Source of the DNA: Treponema sp.
Lineage (GTDB): Bacteria > Spirochaetota > Spirochaetia > Treponematales > Breznakiellaceae
Direction: 5' to 3'
Assembly: GCA_009787775.1 (NCBI GenBank)
Contig: WQSQ01000002.1
Location: forward strand, 1 to 64,000
Length of the DNA stretch: 64,000 nt
Shown here piece by piece: positions 37,401-45,535 of this stretch. Positions within the stretch are counted from its first letter, which is position 1, and every line of letters begins with the position of its first letter. The translations under genes were made by a program, and so were the position numbers. The notes under the pieces are model-generated. The model saw only the letters and a program-made list of their open reading frames with translations. It made no database searches and was not told the origin of the DNA.

Positions 37401-37901
37401 ATGAGTAAATCAAAAACATTTCAGGTTGATCAAAAAGTAGTTTATCCAAGCCAGGGTGTCGGAGTAATCAAGTCTATAGTCCAGAAGAAGTTTAAAGACG
37501 CAAAAATCCCCTATTATGTTATATATCTCGAAGTAACTGACATGACTATTATGGTTCCGGTTGATAAGGCTGTGGGTCTGGGTATCCGCCCGACTGTTTC
37601 CAGAGACGAAGCCATGAAAGCGCTGGAACTTATCGGGGAAGACTATGAACCGATTCCTTCAGACTGGAAAATGCGCTATCAAATGAATCTTGAGCTTCTT
37701 AAAAAGGGAAGTATAAGGGATATAGCGGTTATTGTCCGTTCTCTTTATCACCGCAGCAAGGTTAAGGAACTGCCCATTCTCGAGCGCAAGCTTTACGATT
37801 CCGCGCTTAAGCTGCTGGAAGATGAAGTTTCCATTTCCCTGCGTAAATCAAAAGACGATGTTCAGAACTTGATTTTCGCAAGACTGGAACTGGAAGAGTA
37901 A
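37401..37901 (+). CDS. carD: CarD/CdnL family transcription factor
   Basis: 166 residues from ATG 37401; ATG 37383 would add six. The N-terminal RNA polymerase-interacting domain is clear (KVVYPSQGVGVIKSIVQKKF, YYVIYLEVTDMTIMVPVDKA). The helical C-terminal DNA-binding domain follows (DWKMRYQMNLELLKKGS, LYHRSKVKELPILERKLYDSALKLL). CarD stabilises open complexes, chiefly at rRNA promoters. A TATAAT at 37334-37339 may be its -10 (weak -35 CTGATG at 37311). It directly follows a 23-bp array and a composite repeat. ispD is 14 bases downstream. Confidence 0.94.
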   Translation: MSKSKTFQVDQKVVYPSQGVGVIKSIVQKKFKDAKIPYYVIYLEVTDMTIMVPVDKAVGLGIRPTVSRDEAMKALELIGEDYEPIPSDWKMRYQMNLELLKKGSIRDIAVIVRSLYHRSKVKELPILERKLYDSALKLLEDEVSISLRKSKDDVQNLIFARLELEE

Positions 37902-37915
37902 CGGGAGGGTTCGCT

Positions 37916-38605
37916 GTGAGTAATGATAAAATTGCTGCTGTAATTCTGGCTGCAGGCGCGTCCAGCAGAATGGACGGAGTCAAGAAGGAGTATCAAAAGC
38001 TTCCATCCGGTATTACTGTGCTGGAAACCGCTATCCGCACTTTTTCGTCTGTCGCCTCGGTGGATATAATCTGCATTGCCGCCTGTGAAACAACTGAAGC
38101 CCAGGACGCGATTACCCCTGAGTGCCGCGAGCTTTTAAAATCCAGGATTGTTTTCACTGACGGAGGCGCTACGCGCTGCGCTTCGGCTCTTAACGCGCTT
38201 CGCGCTCTTTCCAGATTCAATCCTGGTTATGTGCTAATTCATGACGGGGCAAGGCCGTTTGTCAGTATTCAGATGATAGAAAATATTATTACCGCTGTCA
38301 GGGAATACGGCGCTGTTATTCCTTTGCTTCCCCTCAGCGATACTCCCAAAGAATGTGAAGCAAGCGAAAAAGAACAAATTATGTTTATAAAGAGTCACTT
38401 AAAGAGGATGAATGTGGGGATTGCGCAGACACCTCAGGCTTTTAAATATTCTGAGATTCTCCGCGCGCATGAGATGGCGGCAAGTACGGAAGACGAAGAG
38501 TTTACAGATGACGCGGAGGTTTGGGGCAGGTTTGCAGGGAATGTCGCTGTTATTCCGGGCGATCCCGCGAACAGAAAGATAACCTTTAAAGAGGACCTGA
38601 CTTGA
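37916..38605 (+). CDS. ispD: 2-C-methyl-D-erythritol 4-phosphate cytidylyltransferase
   Basis: 229 residues, GTG start with GGGAGGG upstream. The CTP-binding loop AVILAAGASSRMDGVKKEYQ, the mid-protein VLIHDGARPFVS and the C-terminal TDDAEV.. block are characteristic. Family blocks LKRMNVGIAQTPQAFKY and PGDPANRKITFKEDL are present. It couples CTP with methylerythritol phosphate in the MEP pathway. Only IspD is encoded; the IspF domain fused in some treponemes is absent here. Cotranscribed with carD. Confidence 0.95.
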   Translation: MSNDKIAAVILAAGASSRMDGVKKEYQKLPSGITVLETAIRTFSSVASVDIICIAACETTEAQDAITPECRELLKSRIVFTDGGATRCASALNALRALSRFNPGYVLIHDGARPFVSIQMIENIITAVREYGAVIPLLPLSDTPKECEASEKEQIMFIKSHLKRMNVGIAQTPQAFKYSEILRAHEMAASTEDEEFTDDAEVWGRFAGNVAVIPGDPANRKITFKEDLT

Positions 38606-38627
38606 GAGTTCTGCCGCGAAAAGAAAC

Positions 38628-39554
38628 ATGTATATAAAAAAACCCTTTGTGCTGCTTTGTGCGCCTTTGTGGTTAATATTGTTTCTTCTTGGTATTGCGG
38701 CATGTGAGCGGAAGAATGCTGAAAATATTCCTGTTCAGTCTCTTGTTACATGGTCCGGCGCGTATCCCGCAGCGATATTACAGACAGGTGAATATCCGCT
38801 TTGGTTTCAGCTAACAGAAAACGGGCCTGTTCATATTGCTTTTGCGGAAGAAGCGCTTTTTTCCCGCGATCTTGTTCCGTGGCCGTATGCGCTGCATATC
38901 AGGTACATGGAAGAAAGGGACGGCGGTATTGTTATGGCTGTGAACCGCTATGGTTTTTTAAAACTAGGCCCTGAAAACGCATCTTTGGGGAGCGGGCTTC
39001 CCCTGTATTGTTTTTACGGCGGAAATTACTGGAGTGAGTATACAGTAGGCGGCCTTGTTTTTTATGAAGGAGAGCCGGCCGCTCTTGTTTACCCTGATGA
39101 TCGTTTTCTGGATTCTGCTTCGACTCTCCTTAATGGAAAATCTCCGGTGTCCGTGATATGGTCATTTAACATGAACTCCAATGTTCCCTATCCTTTGGAT
39201 ATTCCCGCGCTGCAATTCTTCCCGCAGGATGACGGATGGGCAATAGATACGCTGCGTCAGGGAAGCGACGGCTTTTTCCATTACAGAGCTGTAAAAAGGA
39301 ATGACCCTTTTCCAGAAATCCGTACGCTGCGTACTGCGAATCTTTCGCAGGCAGGAGAGGAAACATCCATAGAAATATTTTATGATTCTTTTCCGCGCGA
39401 CAGCGGGATTACTGTTAATCCGCGTTTACCCGAACTGCCTGAAGGATTTGCATACACTGGAACAGGTTATGCCTCAGACAGTTTATTCGCATCATGGGAA
39501 GAACAGATTGATTACAGTATCGGAGCCGCGGGGTTTGTTATAATTAAGCCTTAA
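38628..39554 (+). CDS. Lipoprotein of unknown function
   Basis: 308 residues from ATG 38628. The signal peptide ends in the lipobox LGIAAC-ER at about residue 26. The mature part is rich in aromatic strands and turns (PLWFQLTENGPVHIAFAEEA, YCFYGGNYWSEYTVGGLVFY), suggesting a beta-propeller or beta-sandwich. No family is recognised. It begins 22 bases behind ispD and probably shares its transcript, with hisG following after 31 bases from its own promoter. Its signal-peptide codons contain the short repeated motif noted separately. Confidence 0.65.
   Translation: MYIKKPFVLLCAPLWLILFLLGIAACERKNAENIPVQSLVTWSGAYPAAILQTGEYPLWFQLTENGPVHIAFAEEALFSRDLVPWPYALHIRYMEERDGGIVMAVNRYGFLKLGPENASLGSGLPLYCFYGGNYWSEYTVGGLVFYEGEPAALVYPDDRFLDSASTLLNGKSPVSVIWSFNMNSNVPYPLDIPALQFFPQDDGWAIDTLRQGSDGFFHYRAVKRNDPFPEIRTLRTANLSQAGEETSIEIFYDSFPRDSGITVNPRLPELPEGFAYTGTGYASDSLFASWEEQIDYSIGAAGFVIIKP
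38643..38677. repeat. Short CTTTGTG-rich motif in a signal-peptide region (copy 2)
   Basis: Three CTTTGTG blocks in 32 bases (from 38645), ending in CGCCTTTGTGGTTAAT (38662-38677), identical to 23014-23029 and read in the same frame. Confidence 0.5.
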
Positions 39555-39579
39555 CATTTCCCTTTAATTTTTATAGACT
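39551..39579 (+). promoter_or_regulatory. Candidate hisG promoter, leaderless geometry
   Basis: TTAACA (39551-39556), 17 bases, TAGACT (39574-39579), then six bases to ATG 39586. The -10 is imperfect (four of six), but the spacing equals that at the GH4 and hisA/I/E genes. Confidence 0.4.
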
Positions 39580-39585
39580 TATGTT

Positions 39586-40437
39586 ATGGAAAAACTTCGG
39601 ATATTGATTCCAAAGGGAAGAATTTTCGATAATGTCAGCCGTCTGTTCGCAGAAGCCGGATTTCCGATTTCTCTTGCGGACAGAACATACAGACCGTCGC
39701 TTGGAGTCTCATGGCTTGACGCTAAAATCATGAAGCCCCAGAATGTGGGGGAGCTTCTTGAATTAGGCAGCCATGACGCGGGCTTTACAGGCATTGACTG
39801 GATAAATGAAAGCGGCTCCGATGTTGAAAAAATACTAGATCTTGGTTTTGATAAAGTGCGTATTGTCGCAGCTGTTCCTCATGATTATGATGAGGATAAA
39901 TTAAAATCCAAAAAAATTGTTGCGGCGACAGAGTATGTTAATCTTGCAAAAAAATGGCTTGATTCCCGTGGATATCAATACCGTATACTTCGCACTTACG
40001 GCGCGACTGAAGTTTTTCCGCCGGATGACGCGGATATGATAATCGATAATACTTCTTCGGGGCAGACATTAAAAGATAACGGCCTTAAAATAATCGGTAC
40101 ATTGCTTGAATCATCAACATATTTTGCCGCTTCACGCCGCGCCATGGAAAACGCGGAAAAAAGAAGCCGCATTGAAGAACTTTCGATGCTTTTCCGCGCA
40201 GTCCTTGACGGACGGGAACGCGTAATGCTCGAAATGAACATTCCAAAGGAGCAATTTGAATCCCTTTCATACCTCCCTGCGATGCGCAGCCCTACAATCG
40301 CGTCTTTATACGGAGACGCCGGTTTTGCCGTGAAAATCGCTGTTAACAAACATGAAGTTCCAGACATTATTCCCAAGCTTAAAAAAATGGGCGCTCTTGA
40401 TATCGTGGAGTATGACCTTCGAAAAGTTGTGCAGTGA
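39586..40437 (+). CDS. hisG: ATP phosphoribosyltransferase, long form
   Basis: 283 residues, the long HisG_L form with its C-terminal ACT-like regulatory domain, which works without HisZ. Markers are LRILIPKGRIFDNVSRLFAEAG at the N-terminus, HDAGFTGIDWI, and ADMIIDNTSSGQTLKDNGL (the PRPP-binding region). The C-terminus IPKLKKMGALDIVEYDLRKVV is the regulatory part that senses histidine. First enzyme of histidine synthesis. Seven bases separate it from hisB. Confidence 0.96.
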   Translation: MEKLRILIPKGRIFDNVSRLFAEAGFPISLADRTYRPSLGVSWLDAKIMKPQNVGELLELGSHDAGFTGIDWINESGSDVEKILDLGFDKVRIVAAVPHDYDEDKLKSKKIVAATEYVNLAKKWLDSRGYQYRILRTYGATEVFPPDDADMIIDNTSSGQTLKDNGLKIIGTLLESSTYFAASRRAMENAEKRSRIEELSMLFRAVLDGRERVMLEMNIPKEQFESLSYLPAMRSPTIASLYGDAGFAVKIAVNKHEVPDIIPKLKKMGALDIVEYDLRKVVQ

Positions 40438-40444
40438 GGAAAAA

Positions 40445-41092
40445 ATGAGCAGGATTGCGGAGATAGACAGAAAAACCAGCGAGACAGAAATATTTATAAG
40501 ACTGAATATTGACGGTAAAGGCGAATCAAAACTTGATTATCCCGTAGGATTTATGTCGCATATGCTGAAAACATTTGCGCGTCACGGGTTGTTTGATATT
40601 GAGGTACGCGCGAAGGGAGATGTTGAAGTAGATCAGCATCACATTGTGGAAGATACGGGGATTGTGCTCGGGCAATGTTTTGCCAAAGCGTTAGGTGATA
40701 AACGCGGCATCAGGCGGAGCGGAAGCTGCATTTTCCCGATGGATGAGTGTCTTGCGCGCGCCGCCGCGGATATGTCAGGAAGGGCGTTTTTGTTCTTTGA
40801 CGGCCAGCTTACATGCGCTCCGTTTGTTTGTGCGGCGGATAACGGAACACAGAGCGAGTTTCAAACCGATGTAATCGAAGATTTCTGGCAGGCTTTTGTA
40901 TGCGCCGCCGGGTGCAATCTGCATCTGGAAATTATCCGCGGAAGAAGCGATCATCATAAAATAGAAGCGCTTTTTAAAGCAGCTTCCCGCGCGTTACGCG
41001 CAGCATGCGAACATGATGAACGCGCCCGTGACTCGATTCCGTCGACCAAGGGAGTTATTCCCGGCTTTAAATCTCCTGGAGTCATGGTTTGA
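40445..41092 (+). CDS. hisB: Imidazoleglycerol-phosphate dehydratase
   Basis: 215 residues from ATG 40445 with GTGAGGAAAA. Metal-binding histidine clusters are visible: FMSHMLKTFARHGLFD, DVEVDQHHIVEDTGIVLG and, near the end, GRSDHHKIEALFKAASRAL. It is the monofunctional dehydratase without the phosphatase domain found in enterobacteria. The stop overlaps the TTG start of hisH by three bases (TTGA). Confidence 0.96.
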   Translation: MSRIAEIDRKTSETEIFIRLNIDGKGESKLDYPVGFMSHMLKTFARHGLFDIEVRAKGDVEVDQHHIVEDTGIVLGQCFAKALGDKRGIRRSGSCIFPMDECLARAAADMSGRAFLFFDGQLTCAPFVCAADNGTQSEFQTDVIEDFWQAFVCAAGCNLHLEIIRGRSDHHKIEALFKAASRALRAACEHDERARDSIPSTKGVIPGFKSPGVMV

Positions 41093-41712
41093 TCGGCGTA
41101 ATTGATTACGGCGCGGGGAATCTAGGTTCTGTAATGAACGCGCTTAAAAGGCTTTCATCTCCCTCTCGTTTTGCATCAGGGCCTGAGGAGCTTGTTCCGG
41201 CATCTTCTCCTTTTGAAAAGATTATTTTTCCAGGAGACGGACATTTCGCCACAGCAATGTATTCACTTGAAAAATCAGGCTACGCGCAGGCGATTAAAGA
41301 ATGGATAAAAGCTGATAAACCTTTTTTAGGAATATGTATCGGCTTACAATTATTGTTTGAGTCATCTGAAGAAACCCGGCAAAAGCAAAGTGAAGAAGTT
41401 AAGGGGCTTTCAGTAATTAAGGGAAATGTTAAACGCTTTCCCGGGCGCAAAGTTCCGCAGATTGGCTGGAATTGGACAACAGCCCGCCCTGAATCAAAAT
41501 TATTTAAAGGTTTAAGCAAAGGAAGTTTTTTTTATTACATACATTCATATTATGCCGACCCTTTAGAAAAGGAAATCAGCGCCGCACAAACCGAATATTA
41601 TGTGCGTTATTGCTGCGCTGTGGAAAAAGGTGCGCTTGCGGCTGTGCAGTTTCATCCTGAAAAATCAGGAACCGCAGGGCTTGCGTTATTAAGAAACTGG
41701 ATTTTGCATTAA
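41089..41712 (+). CDS. hisH: Imidazole glycerol phosphate synthase, glutaminase subunit
   Basis: 207 residues, TTG start overlapping hisB. The class I glutamine amidotransferase triad is present: Cys in FLGICIGLQLLFE (about residue 79) and His-Glu in VQFHPEKSG near the C-terminus. The N-terminus is IGVIDYGAGNLGSVMNAL. It passes ammonia to HisF. Its partner hisF is not next to it but 3.8 kb downstream, beyond the restriction-modification cassette. Confidence 0.96.
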   Translation: MIGVIDYGAGNLGSVMNALKRLSSPSRFASGPEELVPASSPFEKIIFPGDGHFATAMYSLEKSGYAQAIKEWIKADKPFLGICIGLQLLFESSEETRQKQSEEVKGLSVIKGNVKRFPGRKVPQIGWNWTTARPESKLFKGLSKGSFFYYIHSYYADPLEKEISAAQTEYYVRYCCAVEKGALAAVQFHPEKSGTAGLALLRNWILH

Positions 41713-41814
41713 TTTTTTAGTTAGTCGCTGAACTATGTTCCGAGTAAATAATGCGGACACATTACCGATGACTCTAATTGGTGTTTATTTATAATGCGCA
41801 CTTGTGTTCAAGAA

Positions 41815-42936
41815 TTAATATAACACAACTTGTTTTTTTAATATGCCGTTGATATTATCCAAGAGATTGTTTTTTAAAGCATTGGATTGCTCGTTTTTTT
41901 TATCAACGTTTTCGCAGTATTTGGATATTTCATTTTGTTTTTTTAAGTCAGTCTTATCTCCGCAAACCGGTATTTTCACAATTATATCTCCCAATCTTGA
42001 TTTGCCGCCTTTGTGAGTAAATGAAAAGGGTTTTTTCATTACTTCTGATAGAATTGCATATTTAAGATACTCATTTGTTATTTGAGAGGTAAACTCATCT
42101 CTTATTACAAGAGGAATAACCTTTTCAGATAATGAGAATCGCCCTTCTCTATAAAACAATCCAATTGAACCATCTATATTCCATGTCAGGCAATCACTAA
42201 AATATTTAATATTTTCTAAATTATCTTGCAGATAACCATAACCAGTTTCATCAAAAAATTTAGATGCTCCAAAAACAGGGATTTTACCTGGATTATTTAA
42301 TACAAAATCCCTGGTTAAAAACGAATTGTTTGTAGTTATGGATAAATCGCATATTTCTTTTACCAATTTTGTTGTAAAAGTCTCCAGCATGTCATCGATA
42401 AAATATGGAATTGAGATCTCATGTGCATTTAATTCTTTTATTTGGCTATACAATTCATTCTTCTTATAGGTTAGCAGCTTGTACTTTTCAGCAAGACATT
42501 TTTGTTGTTCTAAATTAAATTTTCCTTGAAGGTCTATGGGTATCGTTATTTTCACACGTTTCATGTTTGATAACGAAGCGCGGAAATTTCTGTCGAATGA
42601 CAATGTTTCTTTTAATAAATATAACTGATAAATTAAGTATGATGGCTCAATATTTTTACTCAATATTGTAATTGTCCCGCAATGGTCTGTTGTTGCGAAC
42701 GATGTATTGGGCTGTATATGATTTAAATCAAAATTTCCATCAATACCCCATAAAATTACGTCGTAATCAAAGGAAGTAAAATTGGATTTATCTATGAATC
42801 CAAATGGCTCGAACACATTCGCACTAAAAACGGGAATGTTACCTGCTATAGACGGCAATTTATTCCTTAAAACCCGTTTCCCAATTTCGAGTTTAAAATA
42901 TTGTTTATCACCTAAGACGATTTCACAATATTTCAT
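41815..42936 (-). CDS. Restriction-modification specificity subunit (HsdS/BcgIB-like)
   Basis: 373 residues with two target-recognition halves. The first has KLPSIAGNIPVFSANVFEP and DVILWGIDGNFDL; the second has NNPGKIPVFGASKFFDETG and CLTWNIDGSIGLFY. Each is followed by a helical spacer. This internal duplication is the hallmark of type I and BcgI-type specificity proteins that read a bipartite DNA target. The coding region is AT-richer than the flanking his genes, consistent with acquisition. Stop near 41815 leaves 102 bases before hisH; the gene is 3 bases behind the methylase gene. Confidence 0.85.
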   Translation of the reverse strand: MKYCEIVLGDKQYFKLEIGKRVLRNKLPSIAGNIPVFSANVFEPFGFIDKSNFTSFDYDVILWGIDGNFDLNHIQPNTSFATTDHCGTITILSKNIEPSYLIYQLYLLKETLSFDRNFRASLSNMKRVKITIPIDLQGKFNLEQQKCLAEKYKLLTYKKNELYSQIKELNAHEISIPYFIDDMLETFTTKLVKEICDLSITTNNSFLTRDFVLNNPGKIPVFGASKFFDETGYGYLQDNLENIKYFSDCLTWNIDGSIGLFYREGRFSLSEKVIPLVIRDEFTSQITNEYLKYAILSEVMKKPFSFTHKGGKSRLGDIIVKIPVCGDKTDLKKQNEISKYCENVDKKNEQSNALKNNLLDNINGILKKQVVLY

Positions 42937-42939
42937 GCT

Positions 42940-45000
42940 TTAATCCTTTATCTTGGAAATCACATGAAGATAATCGTCCAATACTGCTTTAAGTCCGGTT
43001 AATTCTTCTTCGAATTCATCTAGAGTTATTGTTTTTTTTGACTCTTCAATACCTAATGCAATTTTCTCATCAATAGACCACCACCTGTCAATAACCCAAT
43101 GTGAAGAATCTTTAAATAAAATTACGGGCTGTATTTTGCATCTTGGATATTTTGATACGAACCGCTCGTTAAAATCTAATTTTGACGCACAAAAGAATTT
43201 GAATAATGTTTCCATTTCAGGCAAATCTGTTTCAGGAATATCTTCTCTCCTTATGCTTGTCAGTTTTTCTCCGATATCAGAAGCAAGATAAGTAAAAACA
43301 GGATCAGTTTGTACTTCATCGGGATGCTGCTTCTTCATTAAAACCAGTATATAAGCGTGAACACTATTGGTAAAAAAAGTCCTTACGGGAAGTGATATAA
43401 GCGCCTCTAATATACAATTTTGCAAAATATGGTCACGTAATTTTTTTCCTTGGATCCTGCTTAATAAACCATCCGGAATTACTATAAAAGCTCTCCCGCC
43501 TTTTTTGAGAGAATTTACAATCCATTCTAAAGCGAGCCCCTCGAGCCCAAGAGCATTTACCGGATACTTGTCTTTTGTATGAGGTGTTACACGAATTTCT
43601 TCTTTAATAATCCCTGAACCTCTTGTGACATAAGGAGGATTGCTTAGAATATAATCATATTTTTCATCTTCGTTTTCTATTATGTGGCCAAATGTTCCTA
43701 AATTATCCTTAAAAAGCTTAAAAGTAGAATTGAATATATTTGAAAAGCTTAGAGTGCAAGTTGGATACCTAAATAAAATTTCTGATAAGTATATTAACAT
43801 GTTTGCCTTGGCTAATATAATTGTTCGTTCATCTTCTCTTTCAAATCCTTTATCAAAACCATGAAAAATAAATGATGGTGAAATGTCACCGTTTTTATCT
43901 GGTATGTATTCTTTGCGCATAGAATCATTCAAATTAAGCAGTTCAAGTAAAAATCCTCCAACACCGCAAAATGGATCACAGATTCGTTTATTCTGAAATT
44001 TGAATGTATTATCATTAAGCTGAGCCATGCGAATTATTGATTGAACAAGTTTTCGCGGCGTAAAATATTGTCCCATAGCCTCTACTTCCTGCTTTAGAAA
44101 ACTTTCGTATAGCTTGGTTTTGAACTGTTTATCAATATTTGTTAAGCTGCCGACTTCTTCACTATAATCATTAAGATGTTTCAATGAACGCGCAAACAAA
44201 AGCGATTGAGAAAGATTTGCATTACCTGCTTCATCTACAAAGATAGTTCCGTTAATAATTGTGGTCCCGTCAGCACCCTCGCGGAACAACCGCCGGATTT
44301 TACGCCGCGAATTCTTTGCATAATAATCCAACGCGTCGCTTGCGTCAATTTTAGATTTATTAAAAACTTTTTCAAAACAATAATCGCTGCCTAAGACTTT
44401 TAAATCGCTTAAGAATTTGAAGATAAAGAGTTCAACAACATTATACAAGCATTTAATTGGCGTTTTACCTGTAGCCGCCCAAATGGTCTGCCATAATCTG
44501 TTTGCCAATGAAGTCGGATTGATGAACTCAGCTCGTTTTATTCTTGAATTCTTTATTGAAATGGATTGATTGATTTGATCAATTAAAAACTCAATAGTGT
44601 CAATATTGCTTACTTGCGTATTGCTGAAAACTGTTCTAATTTCTTCACCGGCATCATTGCATATTTTGTCGCCATTAAGAGCGTTAACCCAAAATGTTTT
44701 TGTCCCGTCAGTAACTATAAAAATTTTACATATTAGTTTTGCAATATTGATTTCTTGAGCTATGGCATTTAAAATCAATTTATTTGAATTAAGTTCATGC
44801 GGTTGTTTATATTCGACAAAAGCAACAACTTCTTTTTGGTACAGCATTAAACCATCGGGTTTTTTGTTTCCAAAGCCATTATAATCCTTTCTCTTAAGTA
44901 TTCCGGCTTTTACAAGCTGATTTATAGTTGAATTTCCTAATTTAAAATAGGTAAATTTCCCAATTTGCTGAGGTATGGTTTGAAGGAGTTCTTCACTCAT
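42940..45000 (-). CDS. Fused nuclease-N6-adenine methyltransferase (BcgIA-like restriction enzyme)
   Basis: 686 residues. The N-terminal 130 residues have a PD-(D/E)XK pattern: P48-D49, a strand, then E63-Y-K65 in VAFVEYKQP, as in type I HsdR_N and BcgI-like nucleases. A helical HsdM-type N-domain follows. The gamma-class methylase has GQYFTPRKLV (about 310), motif I CDPFCGVGGFLLELL (341-355) and motif IV SNPPY (453-457). With a separate two-TRD subunit and no HsdR gene, the size and order match BcgI-type (IIB/IIH) systems, which methylate and cut on both sides of the site. The start overlaps the HTH gene stop by one base. Confidence 0.82.
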   Translation of the reverse strand: MSEELLQTIPQQIGKFTYFKLGNSTINQLVKAGILKRKDYNGFGNKKPDGLMLYQKEVVAFVEYKQPHELNSNKLILNAIAQEINIAKLICKIFIVTDGTKTFWVNALNGDKICNDAGEEIRTVFSNTQVSNIDTIEFLIDQINQSISIKNSRIKRAEFINPTSLANRLWQTIWAATGKTPIKCLYNVVELFIFKFLSDLKVLGSDYCFEKVFNKSKIDASDALDYYAKNSRRKIRRLFREGADGTTIINGTIFVDEAGNANLSQSLLFARSLKHLNDYSEEVGSLTNIDKQFKTKLYESFLKQEVEAMGQYFTPRKLVQSIIRMAQLNDNTFKFQNKRICDPFCGVGGFLLELLNLNDSMRKEYIPDKNGDISPSFIFHGFDKGFEREDERTIILAKANMLIYLSEILFRYPTCTLSFSNIFNSTFKLFKDNLGTFGHIIENEDEKYDYILSNPPYVTRGSGIIKEEIRVTPHTKDKYPVNALGLEGLALEWIVNSLKKGGRAFIVIPDGLLSRIQGKKLRDHILQNCILEALISLPVRTFFTNSVHAYILVLMKKQHPDEVQTDPVFTYLASDIGEKLTSIRREDIPETDLPEMETLFKFFCASKLDFNERFVSKYPRCKIQPVILFKDSSHWVIDRWWSIDEKIALGIEESKKTITLDEFEEELTGLKAVLDDYLHVISKIKD

Positions 45001-45191
45001 TAGTACTCTCCTTTTTTCCCGTTTGTATGTGCATTTATATATTTATCAACATCAGAAGCTCTAATACGCCACGAACGGTTTCCAACTTTAGAAGCAGACA
45101 GTTTACTATTAGTTATCAAACGGCGAATAGTTTTTTCAGACAATTGAAGATATTTTGCGGTTTGCGAAACCGTTAATAATTCATCAGTCAT
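45000..45191 (-). CDS. Excisionase/MerR-type helix-turn-helix protein, probable RM controller
   Basis: 63 residues from ATG 45191, with GAAGGGGG upstream. LLTVSQTAKYLQLSEKTIRRLI and KVGNRSWRIRASDVDKYI form a complete DNA-binding HTH_17 domain. It is the first gene of the cassette and is joined to the methylase by TAATG. Small regulators in this place often control restriction gene timing, though this one is not of the classical C-protein (HTH_3) type. An excisionase role is the alternative; no integrase is seen. Confidence 0.75.
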   Translation of the reverse strand: MTDELLTVSQTAKYLQLSEKTIRRLITNSKLSASKVGNRSWRIRASDVDKYINAHTNGKKGEY

Positions 45192-45231
45192 TATTACCCC
45201 CTTCAATAATGTTCAGAATCAATAAAAACAC

Positions 45232-45260
45232 AGTATAACACTGGAATACTATATTGTTAA
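45232..45260 (-). promoter_or_regulatory. Promoter and possible operator of the RM cassette
   Basis: Minus strand: TTAACA (45260-45255), 17 bases, TATACT (45237-45232). AGTAT (45232-45236) and ATACT (45246-45250) form an inverted repeat across the -10, a plausible binding site for the HTH protein encoded just downstream. Confidence 0.55.
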
Positions 45261-45407
45261 GCTATTTTCGAGAAATATTTAGACATTAATGGACATTAGT
45301 TCCCATATGAAGACATCTATAAGAGAGGTGAAACTTTGTACCCTTGTGGTAGAATACCATTCCATAGAATAAAATCGGAACCATGTTAGGTTTTATTTTT
45401 GCCGAGA

Positions 45408-45503
45408 GGTTTAATGCCCCGTACCTTTGGGTGCTCTTAAGGGTATTAAACCCAGAATGCAATTCCACGGGAGAACGAACGATACCTGCTTGCAGTGAGG
45501 TAT
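45408..45503 (+). promoter_or_regulatory. Structured leader of hisF
   Basis: GGTTTAATGCCC (45408-45419) pairs with GGGTATTAAACC (45441-45452) over 12 positions with one G-U. ATACCT (45482-45487) pairs with AGGTAT (45498-45503). The region between the RM promoter and hisF (45261-45535) has no convincing gene. No histidine codon run or known riboswitch is visible, so this may be a remnant of the insertion or an uncharacterised leader. Confidence 0.45.
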
Positions 45504-45535
45504 TGTTCATTGTATTTTATATAAAGGGTGAACAA

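Noticed and set aside
41738-41765. Another type 2 hairpin copy after hisH (TGTTCCG ... CGGACACA)
   Set aside because: The outer arms resemble the family, but the inner AAGTAT-GAA stem is missing; too weak to call.
45408-45452. Integron attC site next to the RM cassette
   Set aside because: The arms GGTTTAAT / ATTAAACC do not fit the RYYYAAC / GTTRRRY core in sequence or order, and no integrase is present.
45286-45510. 74-residue minus-strand ORF upstream of hisF
   Set aside because: No ribosome site and no recognisable family; it overlaps the paired leader arms.
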